Below, one piece after another: positions 1-9,731 of a stretch of DNA of 64,000 nucleotides. The translations under genes were made by a program, and so were the position numbers. Below the pieces are notes generated by a model. That model did no database searches. It was not told where the DNA came from and worked only from the letters and a program-made list of their open reading frames with translations. How positions within the stretch are numbered: the stretch's first letter is position 1; every line of letters starts with the position of its first letter. This stretch comes from Mesaphorura yosii (Eukaryota > Arthropoda > Collembola > Poduromorpha > Tullbergiidae), in contig WIXG01000010.1 of the NCBI GenBank assembly GCA_009869945.1, positions 124,001 to 188,000 on the forward strand. Reading direction: 5' to 3'.

Positions 1-47
1 AATTTTATTTCTATACCTGAGACAACGCGCGCTTCACTACTAAAAAA

Positions 48-109
48 ATGGAGACAAATTACACGGAAGAAGTGACGGAATCAAGCGAATACGAGGACGA
101 CGAGTTTCG
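48..109 (+). CDS. possible upstream coding exon of the receptor kinase gene (weak)
   Basis: An ATG in a good context (AAAAAAATGG) opens a short acidic reading frame beginning METNYTEEVTES, which reaches a GTAAGT donor after CGT G. It leaves one base over, and this phase fits the exon starting at 1202. The peptide has no hydrophobic signal sequence, so it is not a convincing start for a receptor. A second open stretch at about 247-395 (Ser/Arg rich) could be another exon but lacks a clear phase partner. I see nothing else that would encode the missing ectodomain. Confidence 0.25.
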
Positions 110-1201
110 TGGTAAGTTATGCCTTATTGCACTTGAAGGAACTGCAGAGGTCACAACAATTTTTGTCTTAAAGAAGTTTCTTCAGGAATTCTTGTGGTTT
201 CGGCGTTTCCGAATCCTGGCAAATAAAAGTACAGTCAAGCCAGCCGCAAGTGCTGAGTTTCTCCAGTAAGAACTTTAGATTCAGAGCAGCTTCGAGTTTT
301 AAGACGTCGAACATACTTGCGAGGGCACGTGGATCATTTAATCCTTCTGAATCAAACGAAGCTTCCGAAGCGAAACGAGGCTTTCGTAATGTGTGACGTA
401 TCATTGAGCTATTCTCTTGAGTTTCTTCAGAAATTTTTTGAAAGTACGCTCGAGGTAGTGGAAATCAAAAAATTTGATATGGTGCACGTAGACCCCATGT
501 CATATGACTAAGTTCAGTGGTTAGACTCAATGGGTGCCTCCGCCATGGGCTGGAGGAGGGGGTAAGGTAGTTTTTTTTTTTTAATTTTTGGCCGTTTTGA
601 CCCGGATGTGGATGGCTTAATTACAGATTCTCGTCCTGGGACAGAATCTCTCAGACTGTAGTAATAGTTGCTCTTGGCCCTGAGCTGCAGCTAAGCTTAT
701 GAGCTGAAAGAGTAGAAAGAATGAGAAAAGGATCTCTAACTTCTCATGTATTTCCAGTTTGAGATGCCACTTCTTTACTTCCACATTTGGCAAACCATCT
801 TAGTCCAATAAATTATAATGATGCACGCATGGTACTTTTCGTTTCATTTTATCCGTGGTTCTTTACAAGCAGTCAGCTGTTTTCCGTTGACAAGAATTAA
901 TTGGCATTCGAGAAATATTGGGCATATTAACTCTGACAGAAACGTTATCGTCTGCTTGATGAAGATGCACGGTGTACGTGTTGTTCACTTCGTAATTAAG
1001 TTTGACTTTGACGAAATCGCTCAAGTGAGAATGCAGTTTAATTGGAGACTACCACCTCGAGAGACGACCAGTGAAGCTTAGGTGCGAAGTTAAGCGTGAC
1101 TTGTTGCCAATTATGGAACAAATCAGAAACATTTTAAGGGGAAAATGTCGTTCACAGGAAACTGACCAAAGGCTTGATAATTTATGCTTTACTGCACACA
1201 G

Positions 1202-4200
1202 AATCAGATCCGGACCCGATACGTTTCTCACTTCCAACAAAGTGCCCAGATGGCAAAATGTGTTATGGCGAGACGGCGTGCAAGCAAGGGTGGAATAACA
1301 CGTACAGCTGCATGTGTTGGCACACGGCGCTGCCTCCACGGAAGGGATGGGTCTGCGACCGAATTGTGGGTAAGTACTGACTGCCTTAAGTATTCTGCCA
1401 ATAGAATACGAAATCAGATGGCCACACCCAATGCCGATGTGTTTTAGTGACCGACGTCCCAACTCCGTGGTCTCCGTTCATAGGTGGTCACACCAACTCA
1501 AACGTTGAACTTCAAAATCAGGCTCATGTTCCCCGCTCGCAGCCAATTCCAGTCGTAAGCTCCATATCAAGTGAATACTATTTGACTCATGAGCATATTG
1601 AGGAATTGATGGCAATTTTTTAGTATATCGGACATCACCCTCGAGACATACAAGCAGCGTTCAACGCCAACTCAAATAGTTCATCTGCTCCGTTTGAAAC
1701 GCTAACCCACAGTCCCGCCCCAGGATACTTGGGAGTCGATAACCAGCTAGTTATACCGATTGTTTCACTTGGCATCATACTGACAGCGTTGTTTTCATTT
1801 ACACTGTGTTTCTTCAAACGGAAATCACTCGTTGCAGGTTTCCGCAGGAAGAGATTGCGTAGAAAGGTGAGCAGTTGCGATAAGCTTGCTCGTGCTACAT
1901 AAACCTAGGCAATCTAATGGTCATTCTATTGCCTGCAGATTGATGAACCTTCAATGGACAACCCGCTGTCCCACTTGGGGCAGGGATCTCGGCTTTTGCC
2001 CCATAATCGTTTCCTGAGCAACCCCACCTATGAGGTACCCAATGGGCAAAGTGTCCCCCCGCTCCTCCCATCGGTTCCAATTGTTAAGCAATCAGAGATC
2101 AAGTCAATGGTTCAGATCGGCGAAGGATACTTCGGAAAGGTTTTTAAAGGTAACCTTTGTTGAAATTAGAACCCAGCCAAATTAAAGCGTTCAGCGAAGC
2201 TAACAACTTGGAGAAGGTCGAGAAGATAGTTCCATTTATCTGTGCAACTTACTGCGCAACTAATCTTTACAATATTACAATGAAGCCCAAATGCGCGTAG
2301 CACACGCTCTTGTCATGCACACGCGCTCGAAATTATGAACGAACGCAAGTGTAGAAAGTGAAGCCAAAGAACTATAATTTTGTGTCAACAGGCGATATGA
2401 ATGGCGAGCTGGTCGCGGTGAAAGTTATTAAGAAGGAGCATGCTGAGGAAGTGCTGAGGGAGGTGGAAACTATGACTACTTTTCACCATACGCACATACT
2501 GCAACTACTTGGAATAGCACAGAATGAAGGTTTGTACAATTTACAGCAAAGCTAAAGTTATTTAGTTCTTTATTAAAACCCATGGGTATGGGTGAAGTTG
2601 TGGAACTGCAAAAGGGAAAGGAGTACTAAGAATTTTGAAAATGGTACTCGCAGAGTCTGACGTTCCATGGCTGATATTCGAACTGATGGAGTATGGAGAC
2701 CTGATCAGCATTCTAAGAAAAATCAGACCTCAAAATAAGGTCGCTGTCCAAAATGAGAAGTCTGCCGGTGGAAACGAATCGAGAGAACAGCCTCCGCCGA
2801 TCCTGCCGAATGTTACAAAGGCAAGGGTATTAACAACTACACTTTGCCGTGCTCTAGTGCCCGCTATTGCTTCCTTCGTAGATATTATGTCTGGGAAACA
2901 TAAATGCATCAGTTTCTGCTTTCTCATTCCCAGGACTCACTCCTTGACATGGCCTATCAGATTTCGGAAGGCATGAAATACCTCTCATCACAGCATTTCG
3001 TGCACCGTGATCTGGCTGCCAGGAACTGTTTATTGGGAGTCGGTGGAATTGTGGTGAGTCCTTCCAAATTATGCCAGGCCAGAGCCTATAATGATGTGAG
3101 TTCAAGTTTATAATGAAGTGTAATTAAAATTTCTACCTCGCCGCATGTAAGTTGATAGCGAACGAGTACTCGTGAAATATAATTTACGGGTTTGGCTTTG
3201 CTTATCCTTTCCAGAAAATCTCAGATTTTGGACTCTCAAGAGATGTGTACACCTGTGACTATTACAAGGTATGCCCTTCCGGGTTTTTTTTATAACTTTA
3301 TCCGAAATTTAATTATCAGATTGCATTGAATTCTATTTTATACGAAATCTCAGGTGAGCGGATCCCGTTCGCTCCCAGTCAGGTGGATGGCCCCCGAGTG
3401 CGTGCTGTACGGTCGTTTCACGCTGGAGTCAGATGTCTGGGCTTACGGAGTCCTTCTTTGGGAGATGTACACCTGGGGAGTTCAGCCGTACTATGGCCAC
3501 TCCAACGAAGAGGTAGGACTAATTAATTGCACAGTCGCAGGCGTCCATTTTTCCTTGCCTGAGTGCACGTCGCTGACGGCATTTCTGCCGTTGGCGTTAG
3601 GCCAAGCACCTTCCGATAACGAGTTGATTCTTCTTGTAATTGTAATGACCATCAAATTCTTACGCCTGGGGACATCAGCGTTCCACGGACTTGTTTATAA
3701 ATACTCTTGACCATTCGTTGTTTCTGAGTTGTTGAGTTGTACATTTGCTCATTTTATGTGTGAATAACGTGCATTCCACGAATGAACTCTGCTTTCAGCA
3801 GTGCATTGTAATGAGTAGATACGAGAGAGAAAGTATTCTTGTGTTTTCAACTTGGACGTGACAGGCGTGAAGGCCAACACCCTCCCTTTGGAGAGGAGAT
3901 TCCGAGAATTAAGGTTTCACTAAACCCTACACAAACAATGTAAAAAGAATACGTAGAATGCAAATAATTTATGAAAGAAAGGAGAAGGAAGTAAATTGTG
4001 ACTGACGTTAACTTGAGAGTGCTACTCGAATATGAGAGCGAGAAGTACAAAGATGATTAATCAGTGTTGTAAACTTGTGACAGGTTGTTCAGCTCATTCT
4101 TGACGGTGTTTTACTTTCTTCGCCGAACGACTGCCCGCCTCTCATCTGCGAGTTAATGGCCGGGTCATGGAAGACAAACCCAAAAGACAGACTAACATTC

Positions 4201-4429
4201 GTAGAGATTACCGACAAGTTTCTTCGGAGTACCATTCGGGTAAGCCGTAAGCCGCAGTTATTAAGCCAATTGCGCCTGAGCCTTCTCCGCAGTGAAGTGC
4301 TTGTCTAAGACGAGATTTGTTTTTCTGCGCTTCGTGCAGCAGACTTGTACTGTCACAATGGAGCAGTCAGCCATCGATAATAATTACGAAAAGCCAAAGC
4401 AGCCGGCAGAATACATGGAAGTTGTCTAG
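1202..4429 (+). CDS. receptor tyrosine kinase of the MuSK/Trk/ROR group (5' end unresolved)
   Basis: Eleven exons join in phase: 1202-1369, 1448-1554, 1624-1866, 1939-2149, 2392-2529, 2654-2826, 2934-3053, 3215-3268, 3354-3512, 4084-4239 and 4340-4429. The visible ectodomain is only a short Cys-containing piece ([17 protein letters not shown]) and a Pro/Ser stalk. One transmembrane helix ([18 protein letters not shown]) and a basic stop-transfer follow. The juxtamembrane has an NPTYEV motif, like the NPxY adaptor sites of MuSK and Trk. The kinase domain is complete by motif: GEGYFG loop, VAVKVI lysine, HRDLAARN catalytic loop, SDFGLSRD, activation loop YxxxYY (YTCDYY), and WMAPE. The two-Tyr activation loop and the LQPYYG-like stretch ([12 protein letters not shown]) place it in the MuSK/ROR/Trk group. 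I cannot say which one, because the diagnostic ectodomain (Frizzled, kringle, Ig or LRR) is not visible. The tail ends EYMEVV, a possible phosphotyrosine docking site. Confidence 0.85.
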
Positions 4430-4652
4430 TCTGGAGAAAGCGTACTCCTCCACGCGTCCTCGCACGGCTACGCCTTGGAATCTGCTTTGAATCCAGCGGC
4501 TGAGCGACAAGAGTTTATGAAATATGAAGTCATTCATCACAAGAGTCTGGACAAACCAGGAATGAAACATGTTTTGCAGTTCGTCGTTTGTGCGTGACTT
4601 TAGCTTTATTATCGTTTTATTTATTAACAATTTAACTGCATGTCGTACGTGT

Positions 4653-4939
4653 ATCGAGCGCCTTGTAACGAAGGTGTCACGGATTTTGACCCCTATCTCC
4701 TTCCAAACCACTAAATATTTTTGAAAACGGTTTTCAAAAATGTATTCACGATGGTCCAGTTTAGGGGGTGGGCTAATTCTTTTTTTAAAAAAATGCAAAA
4801 AAATTGTGGCTCTAACCCGACTTGAACTCACGGCCGTGCATCCTAAGCACGGTTGTATTGCTCTACTCATTATGCAGTTGCCGGCCGCATATCAAATAGG
4901 GCTCAAAATCCGTGACACCGTCGTTACAAAGCGCTCGAT
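4653..4939. mobile_element. MITE-like element, 287 bp, with 44-bp terminal inverted repeats
   Basis: The left end (4653-4696, ATCGAGCGCC...CCCTAT) and the reverse complement of the right end (4896-4939) match at 41 of 44 bases. The interior carries a perfect 11-1-11 palindrome (4718-4740) and a tRNA-like stretch on the minus strand. No transposase is encoded, and I could not see a convincing target-site duplication just outside the repeats. This architecture is that of a non-autonomous DNA transposon (MITE); a foldback element is the alternative. The superfamily cannot be named from the ends alone. Confidence 0.6.
4806..4879 (-). repeat. degenerate tRNA-like sequence inside the inverted-repeat element
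   Basis: Read on the minus strand, this stretch has a perfect anticodon-type hairpin (CCGTGC, loop TTAGGAT, GCACGG). It also has a TAGAGC D-arm end and a GAGTTCAAGTC sequence close to the pol III B box. The T stem and acceptor stem do not pair properly, so it is not a working tRNA. It looks like a tRNA-derived relic carried by the element, or a chance resemblance. Confidence 0.4.
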
Positions 4940-5031
4940 TTCATGAAAAATTAATTATTGAATTCAGGAGAAGGCCAGTACCGGCTGGCATTGAGGAGGC
5001 GAGAAATTGACAGATTAAGAATCCGTACGGT

Positions 5032-5050
5032 CCGGCCACTTAGTGGCCGG
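5032..5050. repeat. 19-bp palindrome (9-1-9)
   Basis: CCGGCCACT, one base, AGTGGCCGG. It is a GC-rich perfect inverted repeat in an AT-rich spacer. Its function is unknown; it could be a hairpin, a dimeric protein site or an element remnant. Confidence 0.5.
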
Positions 5051-6293
5051 GTGATTAAGCTAGTATAGAAATTATAAGTATCAAAACAAAGCTAGGGTAA
5101 ATTACCAATTCAGTACATTAAAGAGCTTCTCACCGATCTCAATTTGTACAGATGTATATTTTTCTGTATAAAATAAATTCAGTATGTGAAAATAAATACA
5201 GGCAATGCTACTTGAGCAGCCATACATGTCAAATATCCGGACAATTGAACTTTGCTCTTCAACTGATCTCGATCGTTATTGAGTCTTAACAGGGAAAGGC
5301 TCTAGACACTCTTGATTTAATTATAATTACTTGCATGACCGGTTCCCTGTCCCGGATGCCAGTGCGTAGTTAACTCACGCTTGTGTCGGTAACGACGGCG
5401 GTGAAGTTCATTGATCGGGGAAAAATGCGACGCTTGTTTTCCCATGCTTCCTGGAATCTGCGAAAAAATGAGACAGATGAACGCTCTCACTTCCACTTCT
5501 GAGATCTCCCATTGTTTCCATTGTTCAAAACACCAACTTGTTGCTATATACAGATAAGTTGAAGAAATTGTTTGCTTTCAGAGGCCGGAGGTCGTTTCGT
5601 GGAAGTTTCACGCTTCGGAAGCATGAACGATGAATATACTTCTACGTATTCAGTGGCACTCTGACTTTCACGAAATCACAATTATTGCGAGAATTGCGGG
5701 ATTGCACCGCAAAGATTCTGGGAAAATTCAATTAAATGATTGAATAGAATTAATTCTTCGACGAGACAAACTAAATTGGCGACGGGTGAAATGGATGAAT
5801 TTAGCGACATTTTCTTAGTGACTCAAGAAATGAAAACGTCGACAACCATTTGACGACTGAAAAAATGAAATATGTCACAATATATAAGAATTCGGCTACG
5901 AAAATCGACAGAATATACAAGTTATATTATTGACGGATGAGAGCATACTTGGGTCCTTCCGGACGGACGGATTTTGACGAGCGATAATTTACTATTCTTT
6001 GTTGCTCCCCTACCTCGTCGCTATTTTCATTTAAAATACATGTAGCCGTTTTCATTTATTTGTGAATATTGTCGCTACAAAGCCCGCCGCCAAATTCATT
6101 TATTTTCCTTCGCTAGTTTAGTTTGTCCCGTCGCCGATTTATATATATCCCTTAAATAATTGCCTCACCGAGAGCTTTACTGTAACAGGAAAATTGCTCA
6201 TTATTGTTGACAAATGTGAATTGAATTGAAGCATAGAATTCGTTAAGCAGGAAATCATGAAACGGGAATTCTAATTTATTGTGACTCACAAAT

Positions 6294-7605
6294 TTATGTA
6301 AAGTATCCTTTGATAGCACGCCAATTCTTACCAGCTTTGTCCACAATCCTGTGAGCATGTGCTTGGAGGCAATTCGACGATGTTGCCTCATCCAAGCCAA
6401 GAAGGAACGACCTTTCACGGCAAAAAATATGAGATCAAGGCATTGATTTCACTTTGATCTCAGACTCAGATTCCCTGAATTGTTCACTTACAAAGAAATC
6501 ACGTCTTTTGGTGCGCGTAGTTGCAGCGATGTCTCAGCTCCGCTAGAAATGATCATGTTCTGAAAATAACATCAATTAAATCAGCATTCCCTTGTAGTGC
6601 ATTGCAAGACTCTGATTAGGTTCAATTCTAATTGAATACCTTCAACCGCTTAACACAAACATGTTCCAGTAAACTGTTGGTGATGTGAATCACATTTTCA
6701 AGGGCAGTGTCACCTTGCAGGCAAGCCGCGTACTTGATTTCGAAGACAATCTCCTTGTCGGCAGCCAGTGCTCCCTTCACACGGTTTATGCGAAGCTTCT
6801 TTATCCAATGTGGTCCATCCAGGTCGAATGTGATTATGTCAAAGGTCAATGAAGTCGAAATAATGGACGCCTGAAACGCAAATTAGTTCCAACCGTCGCA
6901 GCGCCGAAAGTAACAATGTCATGTGCATTTACCACCAGTGCGTCCGAATTGGTAGGAAGCACGGCCAAAATGTCATACTTGCTAATGTTCTCGTGGTTCA
7001 TCTGAAATTCATAACGACTGCACTGATTTAAACTGCCAGGCCCAGATGAACGAGAACATACACTATCCACTTACAGTCGTCTGCAGATTTTTAATGTCGT
7101 CAAACACTATTGTCAATCGCTGCAAAATTCTAACACCAGGATTGGAGGTCTCGAGCTCCGCAATCCAATTCTCTGAACTTGGAGGGACCGGGACACTTAA
7201 TTTGTCTGTTTTCCTATCGGCTCCACCAGCCATCTCTTCCCATTTCCGCTTTTTGCCCTTCTTTCCCTTCTTGGGTGCCTGATTATCACCTGCAGCAGCC
7301 ACCGAACTGGGCCCTGATGACGAGGTGCTCGTGTTTACAATTTGTGTATTTATGGCCAGAATTCGGTATCCACCTGTAAGGTATTCAACGAAGATTCAAC
7401 AAAGAGTGCACATGCAATGCACGCGTCCAAAAGTGGGACTGAAATCAAATCTTATGTTGCGCTACACAAAAATTATGAAACCAATTTGATAACATATAAC
7501 TCGAGATTGCACATTTAACTTACGTTCTATCGCAGTCTCGCATATCTTCCGACATTGAGCTCCAGTTGGTATGTTCAAGTCCACATGGCCCTTCGTCCGA
7601 TTCAT
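6294..7605 (-). CDS. RPP30: ribonuclease P protein subunit p30
   Basis: Six exons join in phase: 7524-7605, 7075-7373, 6933-7001, 6640-6870, 6492-6559 and 6294-6411, giving 288 aa. RPP30 is a nuclear protein subunit of RNase P and RNase MRP, which trim the 5' end of pre-tRNA and process pre-rRNA; the fold is a PHP-like TIM barrel. Family features seen are the N-terminal HVDLNIPTG, GYRILAINTQIV, ILQRLTIVF, YDILAVLPT, the FDIITFD stretch, IISSGAETSLQLRAPKDV and the C-terminal LLGLDEATSSNCL. Compared with human RPP30 (268 aa), a Lys-rich insert (KKGKKGKKRKWEE, about residues 60-72) follows the second strand. It may be a nuclear localisation signal. The gene is divergent from MALSU1 across about 930 bp. 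Confidence 0.92.
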
Positions 7606-8534
7606 TTTTTAACCACAGATAAAAATTAAGACGTGCTGGAGAATAAAACACATATGCACTTCACTTCACAGAACACTTCTGTTCGGTCAGGACTAAATTC
7701 GCATCGTGTGTTCGTGAGCTGACACCGAGAATAAGCGCAGCGAATAGAGAAGCTCGACTTCATCAATAAAAGTCCATGACTTTGTTGGCATCTGAAGTTA
7801 TTAAAATCTTCAGCAATTCGTCATTTAATATGCGCATACATCAATAAATTAAGCACAATATTCCGTTAAAGCATCCATTACTGTAATACTCTCGGGAGCG
7901 GGAGCCGTCAGTCACCCGAAGGCGTGGAGCCCGTTGCCGCTGAAGTGGCACTCCGTGCGTCCGTCAGCCAGGGCCGAAGGCGGGGGCAACTGCTTTCATA
8001 TTGTTTCTACTTTCACGTTTCATGTCCCCGCTGTATTTCTTAATTAGTCGGAATTTAGAATCGATCTTTACTCGAAAAATCTACGAAATGTGTTTGTGCG
8101 ATGCGATGTCTGGATTTCTTAAAAGTGCATGCAGTTTCATTGGCGCGACATTACCATATTTGAAGGTTCGTTCATATATTTCGAAATGTAAATCAGAATT
8201 GACTGTGTAAGTACACTTGATTAATTGGGTTGTATTTAAACACGACGAGTCATTTTACACTTTTTACCGTCCGCGTCAGTTAGCCAGTGCGCATTCGGAA
8301 TCGGCAGTCCACTTAACATTGCGGCTTTCTGACACCAATCTTCAAAAATTGCGGCGCAAATTGAAGATAATCGTTTCGTTAGACATTATTGTAAGTAGCT
8401 TCCAGGAACTAGCTAGTAATTGTTGAAGAGTTTCTTGTCTTCAATGAATCTTAGTTATTCTCATCTCATTAGGGAATCAGGATCTCAGAACTTTGTGCCC
8501 GCCGGCGAGAGAACGGAGTGTCGGCGTAGCCGGC
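7606..8534. other. divergent intergenic region between RPP30 and MALSU1
   Basis: This stretch holds the 5' regions of both flanking genes. A GC-rich patch at about 7889-7990 stands out in AT-rich surroundings. I see no reading frame with protein-like character and no clear repeat partner in the window. Confidence 0.5.
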
Positions 8535-9410
8535 ATGATGCCTTTTGCGGCTCCGCTGCATTTGCAGAGTAGTCTCAATGTCTTCAAGAATTCTCTCCGT
8601 CTGATAGCACGCGTTTTTTCAAGGTCATATAAATGTCAATACCGACACCTCAATCCTAGTCTTCCACAAGCAGGCGCTACAAGTTCTGCGTTTGACTCCT
8701 CCGGACTCGTCCACAACTCGATTGGAGCTCGACATTTTTCGACTAATCAAAGATGCTACAACAATTCAGACACAAAATGGGAATTCTTTAACACTCCCCA
8801 AGAAACTGCATCAAACCCCAAGCCAGGTAGAATTATCCAAGATGTCATCGAGGCACAATGGAACCCTCTACCAGAACTAGAACCAGAACCAGAGACGGAA
8901 AGAGCCTACAACCTCGAACGTAAGAATTTTTGTTGCCAGTCCAAGTCGCTTGTCACTTCGCTCGCAGGTGATAAGCTTTAATTCAGTCCATTTCTCGTAG
9001 GTGGGAAGACCGGCGTGTTCGACTTGGAAGAATTGCTCGAACTAGTCAGAGATCAGAATGGGCAAGACATTTGTGTCATTGCGATCCCGAAGGAGTTAGA
9101 CTACGCTGACCACATGGTCATTGTTACGGCACGCTCACCAAAGCACATGCTCGCCATGGGGACATTTATCAGGAAGAGGTTCAAGTCGAAGCATTTGTTA
9201 CGCAGTGACGTGATTCCAAAACTGGAAGGCACGAAGGCCAACGACGACTGGATGGCTCTGGATTTAGTCAATATCGTGATACACATATTTTGCAGAGAAG
9301 CACGAGAATTTTACGATTTAGAAACATTGTGGACGGTGGGGCCGAAATTTGACGACTTGACAAACAAAAAGGAGACAGAAATCATCAGACTGCTACAGTT
9401 GTTTCAATAA
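8535..9410 (+). CDS. MALSU1: mitochondrial assembly of ribosomal large subunit 1 (RsfS/Iojap family)
   Basis: Two exons (8535-8919 and 9001-9410) give 264 aa. MALSU1 binds the mitochondrial large ribosomal subunit at uL14m and blocks premature joining of the small subunit. The C-terminal RsfS domain (about residues 130-250) is clear: VFDLEELLELVRDQNGQDI, then CVIAIPKELDYADHMVIVTA, then DWMALDLVNIVIHIF and FYDLETLW. The first 120 residues are Arg/Ser rich with few acids, as expected of a mitochondrial presequence. I chose the ATG at 8535 (MMPFAAPLHLQ) because no ATG lies further upstream in frame. The stop codon lies inside an AATAAA at 9406-9411. Confidence 0.9.
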
Positions 9411-9411
9411 A
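9406..9411 (+). terminator. AATAAA overlapping the MALSU1 stop codon
   Basis: The hexamer AATAAA contains the TAA stop of MALSU1. If used, the 3' UTR would be only some 15-30 nt. On the opposite strand AATAAA occurs at 9425-9430, suitable for the converging DNAJC7 transcript. Confidence 0.45.
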
Positions 9412-9731
9412 CCAATCACACAAGTTTATTGCTCTCATTTATTTCTTATTCTTAGACCTGAGTCGAGCGTCGATAATTTAATTACTCATTTACATGTGCA
9501 TCATGCGAGACATTGCTAGCTATCTTTCAATTAACGGACTTAACTTAAGTTTTCCGTACAATCTTAACAGTCACTTCTGAGAGGTGAAGGTTATGAAATA
9601 CAAAAAATATATCCTATTAATATTGAGTGCGCATGAAGGTTCTTTCTCCTTGACACCTGTATTTAGTTTTCCAATCGATTTAAGAAAAGGTACGACTAAA
9701 GACCTAAATTTGTGGTTACAGTCTACGTAGA

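Larger units (their letters stand above)
4430..6293. other. intergenic, AT-rich, with a small inverted-repeat element
   Basis: There is no supported gene here. The stretch holds the inverted-repeat element at 4653-4939, a 19-base palindrome at 5032-5050, and AATAAA at 5172-5177 on the plus strand, which may belong to the receptor kinase transcript. AATAAA on the minus strand at 6099-6104 suits the end of RPP30. The long minus-strand open frame over the element is a by-product of its sequence. Confidence 0.6.

Noticed and set aside
4367-4870. A 167-residue open frame on the minus strand
   Set aside because: It runs through the inverted-repeat element and tRNA-like sequence, and part of its translation is just the repeat end. 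It has no splice or family support.
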